Below are positions 9,234 to 17,035 of a DNA stretch of 64,000 nt, one piece after another. Source of the DNA: Pseudomonadota bacterium (GTDB taxonomy: Bacteria > Myxococcota_A > UBA796 > GCA-2862545). Position 1 is the first letter of the stretch; each line of letters begins with the position of its first letter. The stretch lies in assembly GCA_023954855.1 (NCBI GenBank), contig JAGSGY010000019.1:1-64000 (forward strand). The letters are read 5' to 3'. The position numbers were made by a program, and so were the translations under genes. Below the pieces are notes generated by a model that did no database searches, was not told the DNA's origin, and saw only the letters and a program-made list of their open reading frames with translations.

Positions 9234-10615
9234 TACAGCCCCTCCTCGGCAAGTGCGAGCGCGCGTCGCAGCGCAGCGCTCTTCGCGAGCACCTCGGCGT
9301 GCTCACTCTCGGGCACGCTGTCGGCAACGATTCCGGCACCCGCCTGGGCCCGGTAGGTTCCATCGCGCATGACCAACGTGCGAATCGTGATCGCCTGGTC
9401 CATGGCTTGGTTGTGGCCAAAGTAGCCCACGGTGCCCGAGTAGAGGCCTCGGCGCACAGGCTCGAGCTCGTCGATGATCTCCATCGCCCGCACCTTCGGC
9501 GCGCCAACCACAGTGCCTGCGGGGAAGGTCGCGGCAAACAGGTCGAACTGGTCGATGCCAGGCCGAAGCTTGCCCTCGACGCCGCTGACGATGTGCATCA
9601 CGTGGCTGTAGCGCTCGATGCTCCGATACGGGTCCACGTGGACCGAGCCGCCTTGCGCGACGCGACCGAGGTCATTGCGTGCGAGGTCCACGAGCATGAC
9701 GTGCTCGCTGGCCTCTTTGGGATCGGCGAGGAGCTCGCGCTCCATCTCGAGGTCGGAAGCCGGGGTCTCTCCGCGAGGACGCGTGCCCGCGATGGGACGC
9801 AGGGTCGCGACCTCGTCTTGCAGCCGAACGAGCGCCTCGGGCGAAGAGCCGATCACCTGGAGGTCACCGAGGTCGATGAACACCATGTACGGCGACGGGT
9901 TGAGCAAGCGGAGCGCCCGATAGACCTGGAAGGGATCGAGGTCGGTCTCGCCCTCGAAGCCAATCGAGAGCACCAGCTGGTAGACGTCGCCGGCGGCGAT
10001 GTACTCCTTGACCTTGTCGACCCCAGCGAGGAAGTCGGACTTCGACATCGAGGGGACGGCAGCGCCGTGTTTTCCGCCTTCCGAGACGCGGGGGACGCGG
10101 TAGCGGAGTGCATCGCGCACGGCGGCCTCGAGCTTGATGCGATCGGTCTCAGGTCCGTCGTGAAGGACAGCCACGCGCCGGGTCGCATGGTCGAACACCA
10201 GCATCGATCGAGGCGCCATCCACGCGCCCTCGGGATGCCCCGGAAGCGGTGCCGCGTTGTTCGGCAGCTTCTCAAAGCGGCGAACAATGTCGTAAGACGC
10301 CACGCCGACAAGCCCGCCCGCGAAGGGAAGACCGGCTGCCGGGCCCGGGCGAGGTGCATCAGAGAGTGCTGTGCGCAACGCCCCGAGCAGCGCGTCTTGG
10401 CCGAGCCCCACGGGGATGGCCTTGCCGTCGACGATGAGGTTCTCGCCCTCGAGGCGCACCGAGCGCACCTCGCCAAACCCAAGAAAGCTGTACCGAGCCA
10501 CCTGCTCGCCACCCACGACACTCTCGAGGAGGAAGCGGGGCGAGAACGGCGTCATCTTCAGCCACGCCGAGACGGGCGTGTCGAGGTCAGCGGCGATCGT
10601 GAACTGTGGTTGCAT
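9233..10615 (-). CDS. trpE: Anthranilate synthase component I
   Basis: A 460-residue chorismate-utilising enzyme and the committed step of tryptophan synthesis. The N-terminal 'FLLESVVGGEQVARYSFLG' contains the LLES element (residues 29-32) linked to tryptophan feedback inhibition. The catalytic domain has 'YQLVLSIGFEGE', 'GSSPEALVRL', 'PIAGTRPRGETPASD', 'EHVMLVDLARNDLGRV' and 'GAPKVRAMEIIDELEP'. The start ATG at 10615 has an AAGGA about 10 bp upstream. It is the first structural gene of the operon, 77 bp downstream of the leader peptide stop, and is probably under leader-peptide control. Confidence 0.96.
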   Translation of the reverse strand: MQPQFTIAADLDTPVSAWLKMTPFSPRFLLESVVGGEQVARYSFLGFGEVRSVRLEGENLIVDGKAIPVGLGQDALLGALRTALSDAPRPGPAAGLPFAGGLVGVASYDIVRRFEKLPNNAAPLPGHPEGAWMAPRSMLVFDHATRRVAVLHDGPETDRIKLEAAVRDALRYRVPRVSEGGKHGAAVPSMSKSDFLAGVDKVKEYIAAGDVYQLVLSIGFEGETDLDPFQVYRALRLLNPSPYMVFIDLGDLQVIGSSPEALVRLQDEVATLRPIAGTRPRGETPASDLEMERELLADPKEASEHVMLVDLARNDLGRVAQGGSVHVDPYRSIERYSHVMHIVSGVEGKLRPGIDQFDLFAATFPAGTVVGAPKVRAMEIIDELEPVRRGLYSGTVGYFGHNQAMDQAITIRTLVMRDGTYRAQAGAGIVADSVPESEHAEVLAKSAALRRALALAEEGL

Positions 10616-10708
10616 GAGAGGTCGTTCCTTGCGGGAAGCGGCCCCTTATGACCCTCTCCCCGGCGTGTCGCGTGGGGAGAACAAAGACGCAGCTACGCGG
10701 CTCTCCCC
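10616..10708 (-). promoter_or_regulatory. trp leader RNA with competing hairpins (attenuator)
   Basis: On the minus strand the octamer GGGGAGAG occurs twice: segment 2 at 10701-10708, inside the leader-peptide coding region, and segment 4 at 10654-10661. Between them segment 3 (10674-10681, TTCTCCCC) can pair with either, 7 bp perfect each way. Segment 4 plus its 3' flank (10650-10658) can instead pair, with one bulged base, with segment 5 (10616-10623, GACCTCTC) immediately before the trpE ATG. The 3:4 hairpin has no following U-run, so it does not look like an intrinsic terminator. The geometry (2:3 with 4:5, versus 3:4) fits control of trpE translation by ribosome stalling. The pairings are seen in sequence; the mechanism is inferred. 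Confidence 0.75.
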
Positions 10709-10752
10709 AAGGAGGGCCACCACCAACGAAGGGATGTGCGGTGCGTCGTCAT
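10693..10752 (-). CDS. trpL: trp operon leader peptide (19 aa, three tandem Trp codons)
   Basis: The frame from ATG at 10752 to TAG at 10693-10695 encodes MTTHRTSLRWWWPSLGRAA. Codons 10-12 are three consecutive TGG (10717-10725), which is very unlikely by chance directly upstream of trpE and is the hallmark of a tryptophan-sensing leader. The following codons 15-17 contain hairpin segment 2. There is no Shine-Dalgarno before the ATG, and a possible -10 ends 6 bp upstream, so the leader may be translated from a leaderless transcript. It lies between the gene ending at 10797 and trpE. Confidence 0.88.
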   Translation of the reverse strand: MTTHRTSLRWWWPSLGRAA

Positions 10753-10758
10753 GAGGCA

Positions 10759-10787
10759 AAAGTGCCCGTGCGGAACGTGGCTGTCAA
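10759..10787 (-). promoter_or_regulatory. Putative sigma-70-type promoter of the trp operon
   Basis: A perfect TTGACA (-35) lies at 10782-10787 on the minus strand. A weak CACTTT follows 17 bp later at 10759-10764, keeping the A and T at the two most conserved -10 positions. The predicted transcription start falls at or next to the trpL ATG (10752). It lies 10 bp past the stop of the upstream membrane-protein gene. Confidence 0.5.
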
Positions 10788-10796
10788 GAGGCCCGC

Positions 10797-11453
10797 TCAC
10801 ATGCCTCGGCAGATGCCCATCGACTCGCGACAGGTCACGCTGTGGGTGCCTCCGTCCTCGATGCGGATCTTGCCGGTAGTGACTGGCGTTCCGTCCGAGA
10901 AAGTCGCTTCGATGTCGTAGGTACCCGCCGGCACGCTCGCGGGAAGCTTGTAGCGCTTTCCGCTGCGGATCAGCGTGACCGAGGCTCCCGTCGCGGTGAC
11001 ATTCGGCGTCGAGCCGCCACGGCTCATGGTCGTTCCGGACGACGACGGCCTGGGGGCGGGCGCCGGAGCGGGCGAGGGTGCGGCAACCGGGGTCGGCGCC
11101 GGGGCAGGACTCGGAGCCGGCGAGGGACTCGGCTTGGGAGCGGGCGCAGGCCGTGGCGTGGGCTTCGCAGCCACCGCTTCCTCGACCGCCTCCTCGATGG
11201 CGGCTTCGATCTCGGCCTCATCGACGGTGCCCTCGAGCAAGTCGTCGATCGCAACAGCCTCTACAGCCTCGACAGCCGCAAGCTCGTCGGCCACGGCCTG
11301 CATCTTCTGGTCGAGCTGGTTGCTCGAGTACCAAAGGGCTCCGCCAGCGCCGACGCCACCGAGAAACAGCAGTCCGACGCCTCCCAGAAACAGAAAGGTC
11401 AGACAGCCAAACGCGTACAGGCATCCACGGCCCTTCTTCTTCTCTTCAGCCAC
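10797..11453 (-). CDS. Membrane-anchored protein with acidic helix, Pro/Ala linker and C-terminal beta domain
   Basis: I do not recognise a characterised family. The 218-residue protein has a basic N-terminus, one or two membrane segments (about 12-45), an acidic, probably coiled-coil stretch (46-92: 'AADELAAVEAVEAV...EEAVEEAV'), a Pro/Ala/Ser-rich linker (about 96-135) and a compact C-terminal domain (about 150-218) with 'VTLIRSGKRYKLPASVPAGTYDIEATFSDG' strands and two cysteines in 'TCRESMGICRGM'. The end domain resembles small beta domains at the C-termini of myxobacterial envelope proteins and kinases (inference). It may stand alone, because the trp promoter begins directly after it. Confidence 0.75.
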   Translation of the reverse strand: MAEEKKKGRGCLYAFGCLTFLFLGGVGLLFLGGVGAGGALWYSSNQLDQKMQAVADELAAVEAVEAVAIDDLLEGTVDEAEIEAAIEEAVEEAVAAKPTPRPAPAPKPSPSPAPSPAPAPTPVAAPSPAPAPAPRPSSSGTTMSRGGSTPNVTATGASVTLIRSGKRYKLPASVPAGTYDIEATFSDGTPVTTGKIRIEDGGTHSVTCRESMGICRGM

Positions 11454-11507
11454 AGCGCAGCCTCCGTCGCCGGCAGTTAACGTCTCGCCCCTCGCCTCGC
11501 CTTCTCG

Positions 11508-13790
11508 TCATGTCCGCGACACCGCCCACCGCAGAGGCGGAATGAACACCTCATTGCGGCCGGCCGCGAGCTTGAGTGGCCGCGTGGCAAAGGAGCCTGC
11601 GAAGGCGGGGGTCACGACCAGCTGAAGCTCGATCACCTCGCCGGCGCCAAAGGGACGGGTCACCAGGCGCACGCGATCTTGCGAAGCAGTCAGCTCGGTC
11701 AGGCCCGACGAACGTGCACGAGTGGCGGCCTCGTCCAGTGCCACGCCCGCGGGGAGTCCTTGCTCGAGGGTGATGTAGGCACCCGAAGGCGCCGACAGGC
11801 GGAGCGTGACCACGCCGGTCTCTCCGACCCGAAGTGGGCCCGCCTCGACCTCGACCTCGACGCCCGGCAACGCCTCGTCACCCGTCCACGGTACCCACGA
11901 GTCGAGCGTAGCGACAAACGCGAGGCCGGTGGCTTGGTCTATCGAGAGCTCGATGGTGGGGTCCTTCGCGCCCGGCCGCGCTGTGAGCAGCGCCGGGACC
12001 TTGGGCTGCGCCGGGTCGAGCGTGGCCTCGGCGACCACCGCTCCGTCGAGCTTGAGCGTGACCTTGGTAGGGTTCTCGAGCCCCGGAAGCGCTTTCGCCA
12101 CCGCCTCGAGTGCGATGACATCCGCCGCCCCAGCGCCAAAGCCCCAGCCCGCGTCGTACCCCGACATCAGCTCTGCGACGAGGTCACCCTTCCAGTCCAA
12201 ATCGTCCTGATCGGCGAGCGCGAGCGAGGTCCACGCCAGCATCTCAGCCTTGGACGGGCGCGTTGCCCACGGGTTCGATACGCTCGGCACCGACACCGTG
12301 TGAGCGCCGGTGTCGTCCTCGGAAATGGCGTCGAGCACGATCTTGCGCAGGGCGTCGGCTTCGGTGCCGCCAGCCACCCCGGAGGCCAGCCAAAGGGCCG
12401 CCGTGTAGGCATCGTCCACATCCTTGAGGTTGCGCTCGAGCACTCCGGCGGCGCGAAGGCGTGAACCCGTCGCATCTTCGGGCAGGGTCCGTGCCGCGAA
12501 GGCGGTCTGCGCCAACACGAGCTGCAAGGTTCCCCGATCCTGGCGAGCCCAGGTTCCGTCGGCCCGCTGCCCGGCAATGACCGTCTTCACCAGCCGGTCG
12601 CGAAGCTCTTCTGCGAGCTCGTGTCCATCGACATCGCCCATCGACGCGGCAAGGTCGGCAGCCCGTCCAGCCGAAGGCGACCGAGCCTCGCGCACGACAC
12701 GCTGCCAGCCGAGCAACTTGAGGTCGCGCAGCACGCCTTCGTCCACCTCGTTGCCAGTCTTCGCGGACAACGAGCTCAGTCGTGAGGCCAGCGCAAACGA
12801 GTAGGCGGGGTCGTAGGCGTGTGCCCCTCCCGTTCCAGCCCGCTCGATCTCGGACTGGAGCACTGCGAGCGGCCCGGGAAAGACCAGCACCTTGAGTTCT
12901 TGGGTGGAGCCATCGGCCTCACCGGGCCCAGCGAGTACGAAGCTCCGTGGTCCGGACAACGTGCCACCGCGAGACCGACTCACCGGCCTTCCCTCTGGAA
13001 GCACGCGAACCACGCGCTCCACCGCATCCGCATCTTCGAGAAGCGCGGTGATCTTCGAAGCACCCGCGCCCGTGGCCGCCATCGACACGCGCTCGACCGT
13101 CGACCCGCCCGCAGCGAGCTTCATGGCCCCGCCACCACTTCCGGACAGCGCGCCAAAGGCCTCTACAGACAGGGAGCTCGTGACGCCGTCCTTCGTGGTG
13201 TTGACCACCTGCACCGGCAGATCGATGCGGTCACCCGAGTACAGCCAGCCCGGCACGACGGGGTCCACGTAGAGCGGAAGCCGCGAGTCGAAGCTGTGCA
13301 CGGTTCCGGCCTGCTGCCCATCCCTTGAATGGGCGAGGGCAAGCACACGCCAGGAGGTCAGCTGGTCGGGCACGAGCACATCCAGCTCCGCCGTTCCATC
13401 CGCAGAGGTCTCGACAATCGGCTGCCAGAGGAAGCTCTCGGGGAACCACTCGCGAACCGCCGGGCCGCCGTCACCTCCAGCAGCGTTCTTGTCCTTGCCC
13501 TTCTTTCCGGACGCCGAGCGTTCTTCCTTCGCGTCAGCATCGTCCGAGGGCTCCATCGGAGCCATGGCCTTTGACGCGGGGCGCGCTCGCAGCGCGGCCT
13601 GGGGTGCCTCCGCCTCCATCATCACTTCTTCATCAGCCGCCATCAGCCCATCGGCAAAGCCACCTGCGCCCCGGCCGTAGCCCTCGCCGCCGCCGATGTC
13701 CCCCTTCACCTGGGACTCTTCTTGCATGGCGGTGGGTGCAGAGCTTCCGCCGCATCCCATCAATAGTGCGATCCAGGTCCACAGCATCAT
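11508..13790 (-). CDS. Alpha-2-macroglobulin-like lipoprotein, C-terminal half (no thioester)
   Basis: A 760-residue protein. 'LLMGCGGSSAP' at the N-terminus is a lipobox with its Cys near residue 13, so it is probably a lipoprotein. After a low-complexity stretch (about 20-105) comes the A2M core: 'REWFPESFLWQP' with 'DQLTSWRVLALAHSRDG' (PF00207-like), MG-type strands, an alpha-toroid-like TED region ('GQRADGTWARQDRGTLQLVLAQ') and a receptor-binding-like end. The thioester C-x-E-Q that should sit at the start of the TED is absent, so it cannot trap proteases covalently. A strong GGGAGGAAGCG precedes the ATG, which overlaps the stop of the N-terminal-half gene as ATGA. The two proteins probably act together in the periplasm as a non-covalent inhibitor or scaffold. 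Confidence 0.82.
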   Translation of the reverse strand: MMLWTWIALLMGCGGSSAPTAMQEESQVKGDIGGGEGYGRGAGGFADGLMAADEEVMMEAEAPQAALRARPASKAMAPMEPSDDADAKEERSASGKKGKDKNAAGGDGGPAVREWFPESFLWQPIVETSADGTAELDVLVPDQLTSWRVLALAHSRDGQQAGTVHSFDSRLPLYVDPVVPGWLYSGDRIDLPVQVVNTTKDGVTSSLSVEAFGALSGSGGGAMKLAAGGSTVERVSMAATGAGASKITALLEDADAVERVVRVLPEGRPVSRSRGGTLSGPRSFVLAGPGEADGSTQELKVLVFPGPLAVLQSEIERAGTGGAHAYDPAYSFALASRLSSLSAKTGNEVDEGVLRDLKLLGWQRVVREARSPSAGRAADLAASMGDVDGHELAEELRDRLVKTVIAGQRADGTWARQDRGTLQLVLAQTAFAARTLPEDATGSRLRAAGVLERNLKDVDDAYTAALWLASGVAGGTEADALRKIVLDAISEDDTGAHTVSVPSVSNPWATRPSKAEMLAWTSLALADQDDLDWKGDLVAELMSGYDAGWGFGAGAADVIALEAVAKALPGLENPTKVTLKLDGAVVAEATLDPAQPKVPALLTARPGAKDPTIELSIDQATGLAFVATLDSWVPWTGDEALPGVEVEVEAGPLRVGETGVVTLRLSAPSGAYITLEQGLPAGVALDEAATRARSSGLTELTASQDRVRLVTRPFGAGEVIELQLVVTPAFAGSFATRPLKLAAGRNEVFIPPLRWAVSRT

Positions 13791-16700
13791 CGCTTCCTCC
13801 CATGGTCGGCCACCCAGGCGGTCCAGTCTTCGATGTCTTCCGGTAGATGTGTCGCGTCACTCACGACCTGGCGCGGGTCACACTGCGTGAGCAGGTCCCA
13901 CGGAAGCAGCCGAAGCTCCAGCGGCCGCCCAAAGGCATCAACCGCCGGTTTGCCCTGCGCATCCAAGTCTTCGAGCACCTTCGACCACAGCTCGGCCATG
14001 TCGGCATTGCGCATCACAGCATCGGCCTTGGCGGCATCTTCCCAGGCCCCCGTCGCATCGTGCAGCGCCGTCAGCGCGCGGTAGAAGTTGCGCGTCAGCA
14101 CTTCGAGATCGTTGTGTACCGCCGCACCCGAGGCCGAGAGTCGCTCGTCACCCGCGTAGTCCATGGGCAGCTGCGAGATGCGGAGCACGGCCGCCTTCGC
14201 TGCGTTCTCACCCCTCACCTGGCCCAACGTCAGAGCCTTGGGGTCAAAGGAGTCGAAAGCAGGACGGTCAGAGGTCGCTCGAACCGTCACCCGCCCCCAT
14301 TCATCGGGGCCGAGCAGCGGCGCCAGCTGGGCCAGGGTCGAGTCGACGCCCATGAGCCCCACGCCCGCTGCCGTCGGATTCTCACCGGCCAGCGTCGTCA
14401 CCGTCAGCTTCGCCGTCTCGCCGGGTCGGTAGGCATCCCGGTCAGTGGAGAGCGCAACCGAGAGCGGCTTTGCAGGCCGCACGAAGATAACCGCTCGCGC
14501 ACCGGCATACTCGACGTGCAGAAAGCCCTCGGCATCGGACGGGATGGCGAAAGTGACCCGCTTCGCGTCCTGATCGACCTTGGCCTTGGCCACACGGGAG
14601 GAGCCGTCCATCAGCTGGAGCTCCTTCGGCAGGTCCCCACGCCAGGAGGGTCCGCGCAGCAGATCGACCACCACCTCGGAACCCGGGCTCGCAAGCGAGG
14701 GCGTCGCGCGCAGGCGCATGTTCGGAATCGAGCCGGGCTGGAGAATCAGCGTCGTGTCGCCGATCTCGCTACCATCCACATTCGCGGCGATGGCCAGCTC
14801 ATAGGCCGTCTGCGTCGTCGGACGGTTCTGGCGGCTGCCCGGTCGACGCGGTGTGTGGAGGGTGAACGTCGAAGCGCCCATCGAGTCCTGCGTCGAGGGC
14901 TTGTCGAGCTGCGCACGCGCAATCGCACTGCCGATGCAGCTCACCTGAGACGTACTCAAGCCCGAGCCGGGTGCCCGCGTTTCTATCCGCGAGTCTATAA
15001 AGCGTGAGCCTTCCTTCTGGCTCCAGTGCACGATGGCGACGGTGGCACCCGACGAGCCGGAGCCGAAGGGCATGCAGCGCCGTGCGTCCTCTGCCGCGAG
15101 CGTGAGCGCTCCGTCGACACCCGCATTCACACCGTGTGCGATGCGCGTCGAAACGGTGAGCCAGGGCCGCAGGCTGTCGGCCAGACTCCAGGTCAGCTGG
15201 TAAGTCCGCTCGTCTCCACTCGGAAAGCGAACCGTCCGAACAGCGGCGGCGGCACAGGCAGATGCACGGTCATCGGAGGTCATCACCGTGGTCACCGACC
15301 CAGCCTTCGACACACGCGCGCCCATGGTGGCAGATCGGCCTCCAATCGTGAAGTCGCCGCACTTGCGAAGCGCTGGAATGGCCCCATCGAGGGCGCGTCG
15401 CTCCGCCATGGTCAGCGCCGCACCACTCATGACCTGCGAACCGTTCTGAAGTGAGGGCTGCTGAGGCTCGAACGGTCGCTCACGAACCGGAGCCGCAGGG
15501 ATGACCACGGTGACGGGGTCGCCCGGGTCGATCTGGAAGGCCGCAACACCGTCCTCATCCGCAACGGCCTCCTTCACATCCGCAGTCTCGTCGTAGGCAG
15601 GCCGCAGCTTCACGTTGGCGCCGGGAATCGGCTTGCCGTCGGGCGTCTTGACGCGAAGGTAGGCCCGGTTGTTGAACCCACCCACCAAGCCGTCTCCGAG
15701 CTCTGTCACCGCCTCCGCCACGAGGTCATCCTCGGAAAGAATCACCTTTGTGACGCCCGTAATGCGGCCGCCAGCTTCTTCGGTCACGCTCGCCCGGGCC
15801 GTCAGCACACTGCGCTCGAGAAGGTCCGCGGGCACCTCGCCCACTTCGATCGAGAAGTTGCCGTACACATCGGTCTTGGCAGTGAACGACTCCTCCCAGT
15901 CGAGAGGCATCGGCCAGCGTCCCTCGGCGGCACGTAGATCGAGCTGCACAGGAGCATCCGCCACGGGTGCACCAGAGGTGTAGGTCGCCGTGCCCTCGAG
16001 GGTGATCGCATCGGAGACGCCGTACCAGCGCGCATCGGGCTTGAGTTCGACGGCAAAGCGAGGAAGCTGGAACGGACGCACATCGAAGGTCACGCGATCG
16101 CTCGCGTCCCCAGACGTGTAGGTCGCCGTCCACGTCCCGACCTCTGCCCGGGAGTCCAGCGGAAAGCTCGTGTCCGCGACTCCGAACGCACCGGCGCGGT
16201 CCTTCTCTTTGAGCATCTGGTCGCCCGAGGGCGACGTGATCTCCCAGCGTCCGGGACGCTCGTCGAGAGGCGTTCGGTCTGTGCGCTTGAGCAACACCGA
16301 GCGGAGCTTCACCTCTTGGCCCGGCTTGTAGAGCGGGCGGTCTGTCGCGACATGGGCGATGGCGGGCGCATACATCGGCAGGCGAACTTCGGCCGTGAGC
16401 GTCTCGAACGGCGCGTTGGCCGTGACCTCAAGGACGTAGTCGCCATCCGGGATGTCGCCGGGAAGCGTGAAGTCGAACATCTCGCCGGCACCAGCGTGCT
16501 TCAGCTCGTTGATCTCGGTGCCGGTCACAGCCTCGCCATCGCCGTCAACCAACGCGAAGCTGAGGTCGTAGCCCCGGTACATGCTGTGCTGCTCAAGCTG
16601 CGCTCGCGGGCCGTTCCCGCGCATCAGCCGGGCTGAGGGGTACACCTGGAGCGTGCCCTCTCCACCGCGAAGTGCGCCGTGGACGGAGGCCTGAAGATCG

Positions 16701-16957
16701 AGACGCAGATCGGACGTCGGACACTGATCGAGCCACATGCCGTAGCTGAGGCCCGTGGAGAAACACGGGTAGCCGATACACACGCCCCAGCACAGCAGCA
16801 TGGAGGCGACTCCGCCACCGCCAAGACCAAGCATGATCTTGCGGCGCACGGCGCGCACTTCTTCGCGAAAGAGGACTTCTTCAGCCTCTTCTTCAGCCTT
16901 CGCCGCAGCGTCGGAAACCGGCGCCTGCGGGGCGTCCGGGTTCTCCGGATCCGCCAT
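13787..16957 (-). CDS. Alpha-2-macroglobulin-like membrane protein, N-terminal half
   Basis: A 1056-residue protein with a cytoplasmic N-terminus and a membrane anchor around residues 40-62 ('IMLGLGGGGVASMLLCWGVCIGY'). Macroglobulin domains follow, including the MG2 signature 'HVATDRPLYKPGQEVKLRSVLLK' and repeated MG strands ('AVELKPDARWYGVSDAITLEG'). An insert carries paired segments 'ACAAAAVRTVRFPSG' and 'VSCIGSAIARAQL' resembling Cys-containing modules of myxobacterial gliding/AgmX-type proteins (tentative). It ends before the A2M/TED part, which the next gene encodes. GGGAGG precedes the ATG. Many A2M proteins are single chains of about 1600-1900 residues, so this is a two-gene version. 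Confidence 0.82.
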   Translation of the reverse strand: MADPENPDAPQAPVSDAAAKAEEEAEEVLFREEVRAVRRKIMLGLGGGGVASMLLCWGVCIGYPCFSTGLSYGMWLDQCPTSDLRLDLQASVHGALRGGEGTLQVYPSARLMRGNGPRAQLEQHSMYRGYDLSFALVDGDGEAVTGTEINELKHAGAGEMFDFTLPGDIPDGDYVLEVTANAPFETLTAEVRLPMYAPAIAHVATDRPLYKPGQEVKLRSVLLKRTDRTPLDERPGRWEITSPSGDQMLKEKDRAGAFGVADTSFPLDSRAEVGTWTATYTSGDASDRVTFDVRPFQLPRFAVELKPDARWYGVSDAITLEGTATYTSGAPVADAPVQLDLRAAEGRWPMPLDWEESFTAKTDVYGNFSIEVGEVPADLLERSVLTARASVTEEAGGRITGVTKVILSEDDLVAEAVTELGDGLVGGFNNRAYLRVKTPDGKPIPGANVKLRPAYDETADVKEAVADEDGVAAFQIDPGDPVTVVIPAAPVRERPFEPQQPSLQNGSQVMSGAALTMAERRALDGAIPALRKCGDFTIGGRSATMGARVSKAGSVTTVMTSDDRASACAAAAVRTVRFPSGDERTYQLTWSLADSLRPWLTVSTRIAHGVNAGVDGALTLAAEDARRCMPFGSGSSGATVAIVHWSQKEGSRFIDSRIETRAPGSGLSTSQVSCIGSAIARAQLDKPSTQDSMGASTFTLHTPRRPGSRQNRPTTQTAYELAIAANVDGSEIGDTTLILQPGSIPNMRLRATPSLASPGSEVVVDLLRGPSWRGDLPKELQLMDGSSRVAKAKVDQDAKRVTFAIPSDAEGFLHVEYAGARAVIFVRPAKPLSVALSTDRDAYRPGETAKLTVTTLAGENPTAAGVGLMGVDSTLAQLAPLLGPDEWGRVTVRATSDRPAFDSFDPKALTLGQVRGENAAKAAVLRISQLPMDYAGDERLSASGAAVHNDLEVLTRNFYRALTALHDATGAWEDAAKADAVMRNADMAELWSKVLEDLDAQGKPAVDAFGRPLELRLLPWDLLTQCDPRQVVSDATHLPEDIEDWTAWVADHGRKR

Positions 16958-17035
16958 TCAACCTCCCATGACCCCCACCGAACGGGGGAGCCACGGGCAT
17001 CTTACAGCTGCGGAGAAAATCGACTCGGCGCTCGA

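Noticed and set aside
10654-10680. Calling the trp leader hairpin a classical intrinsic terminator
   Set aside because: No U-run follows (the next bases are GGTCATAAGG), so I describe it as part of a leader RNA switch instead.
13787-13790. A sequencing frameshift splitting one macroglobulin gene
   Set aside because: The downstream half has a strong Shine-Dalgarno, its own ATG and a lipobox, so two genes are more likely. I cannot check reads.
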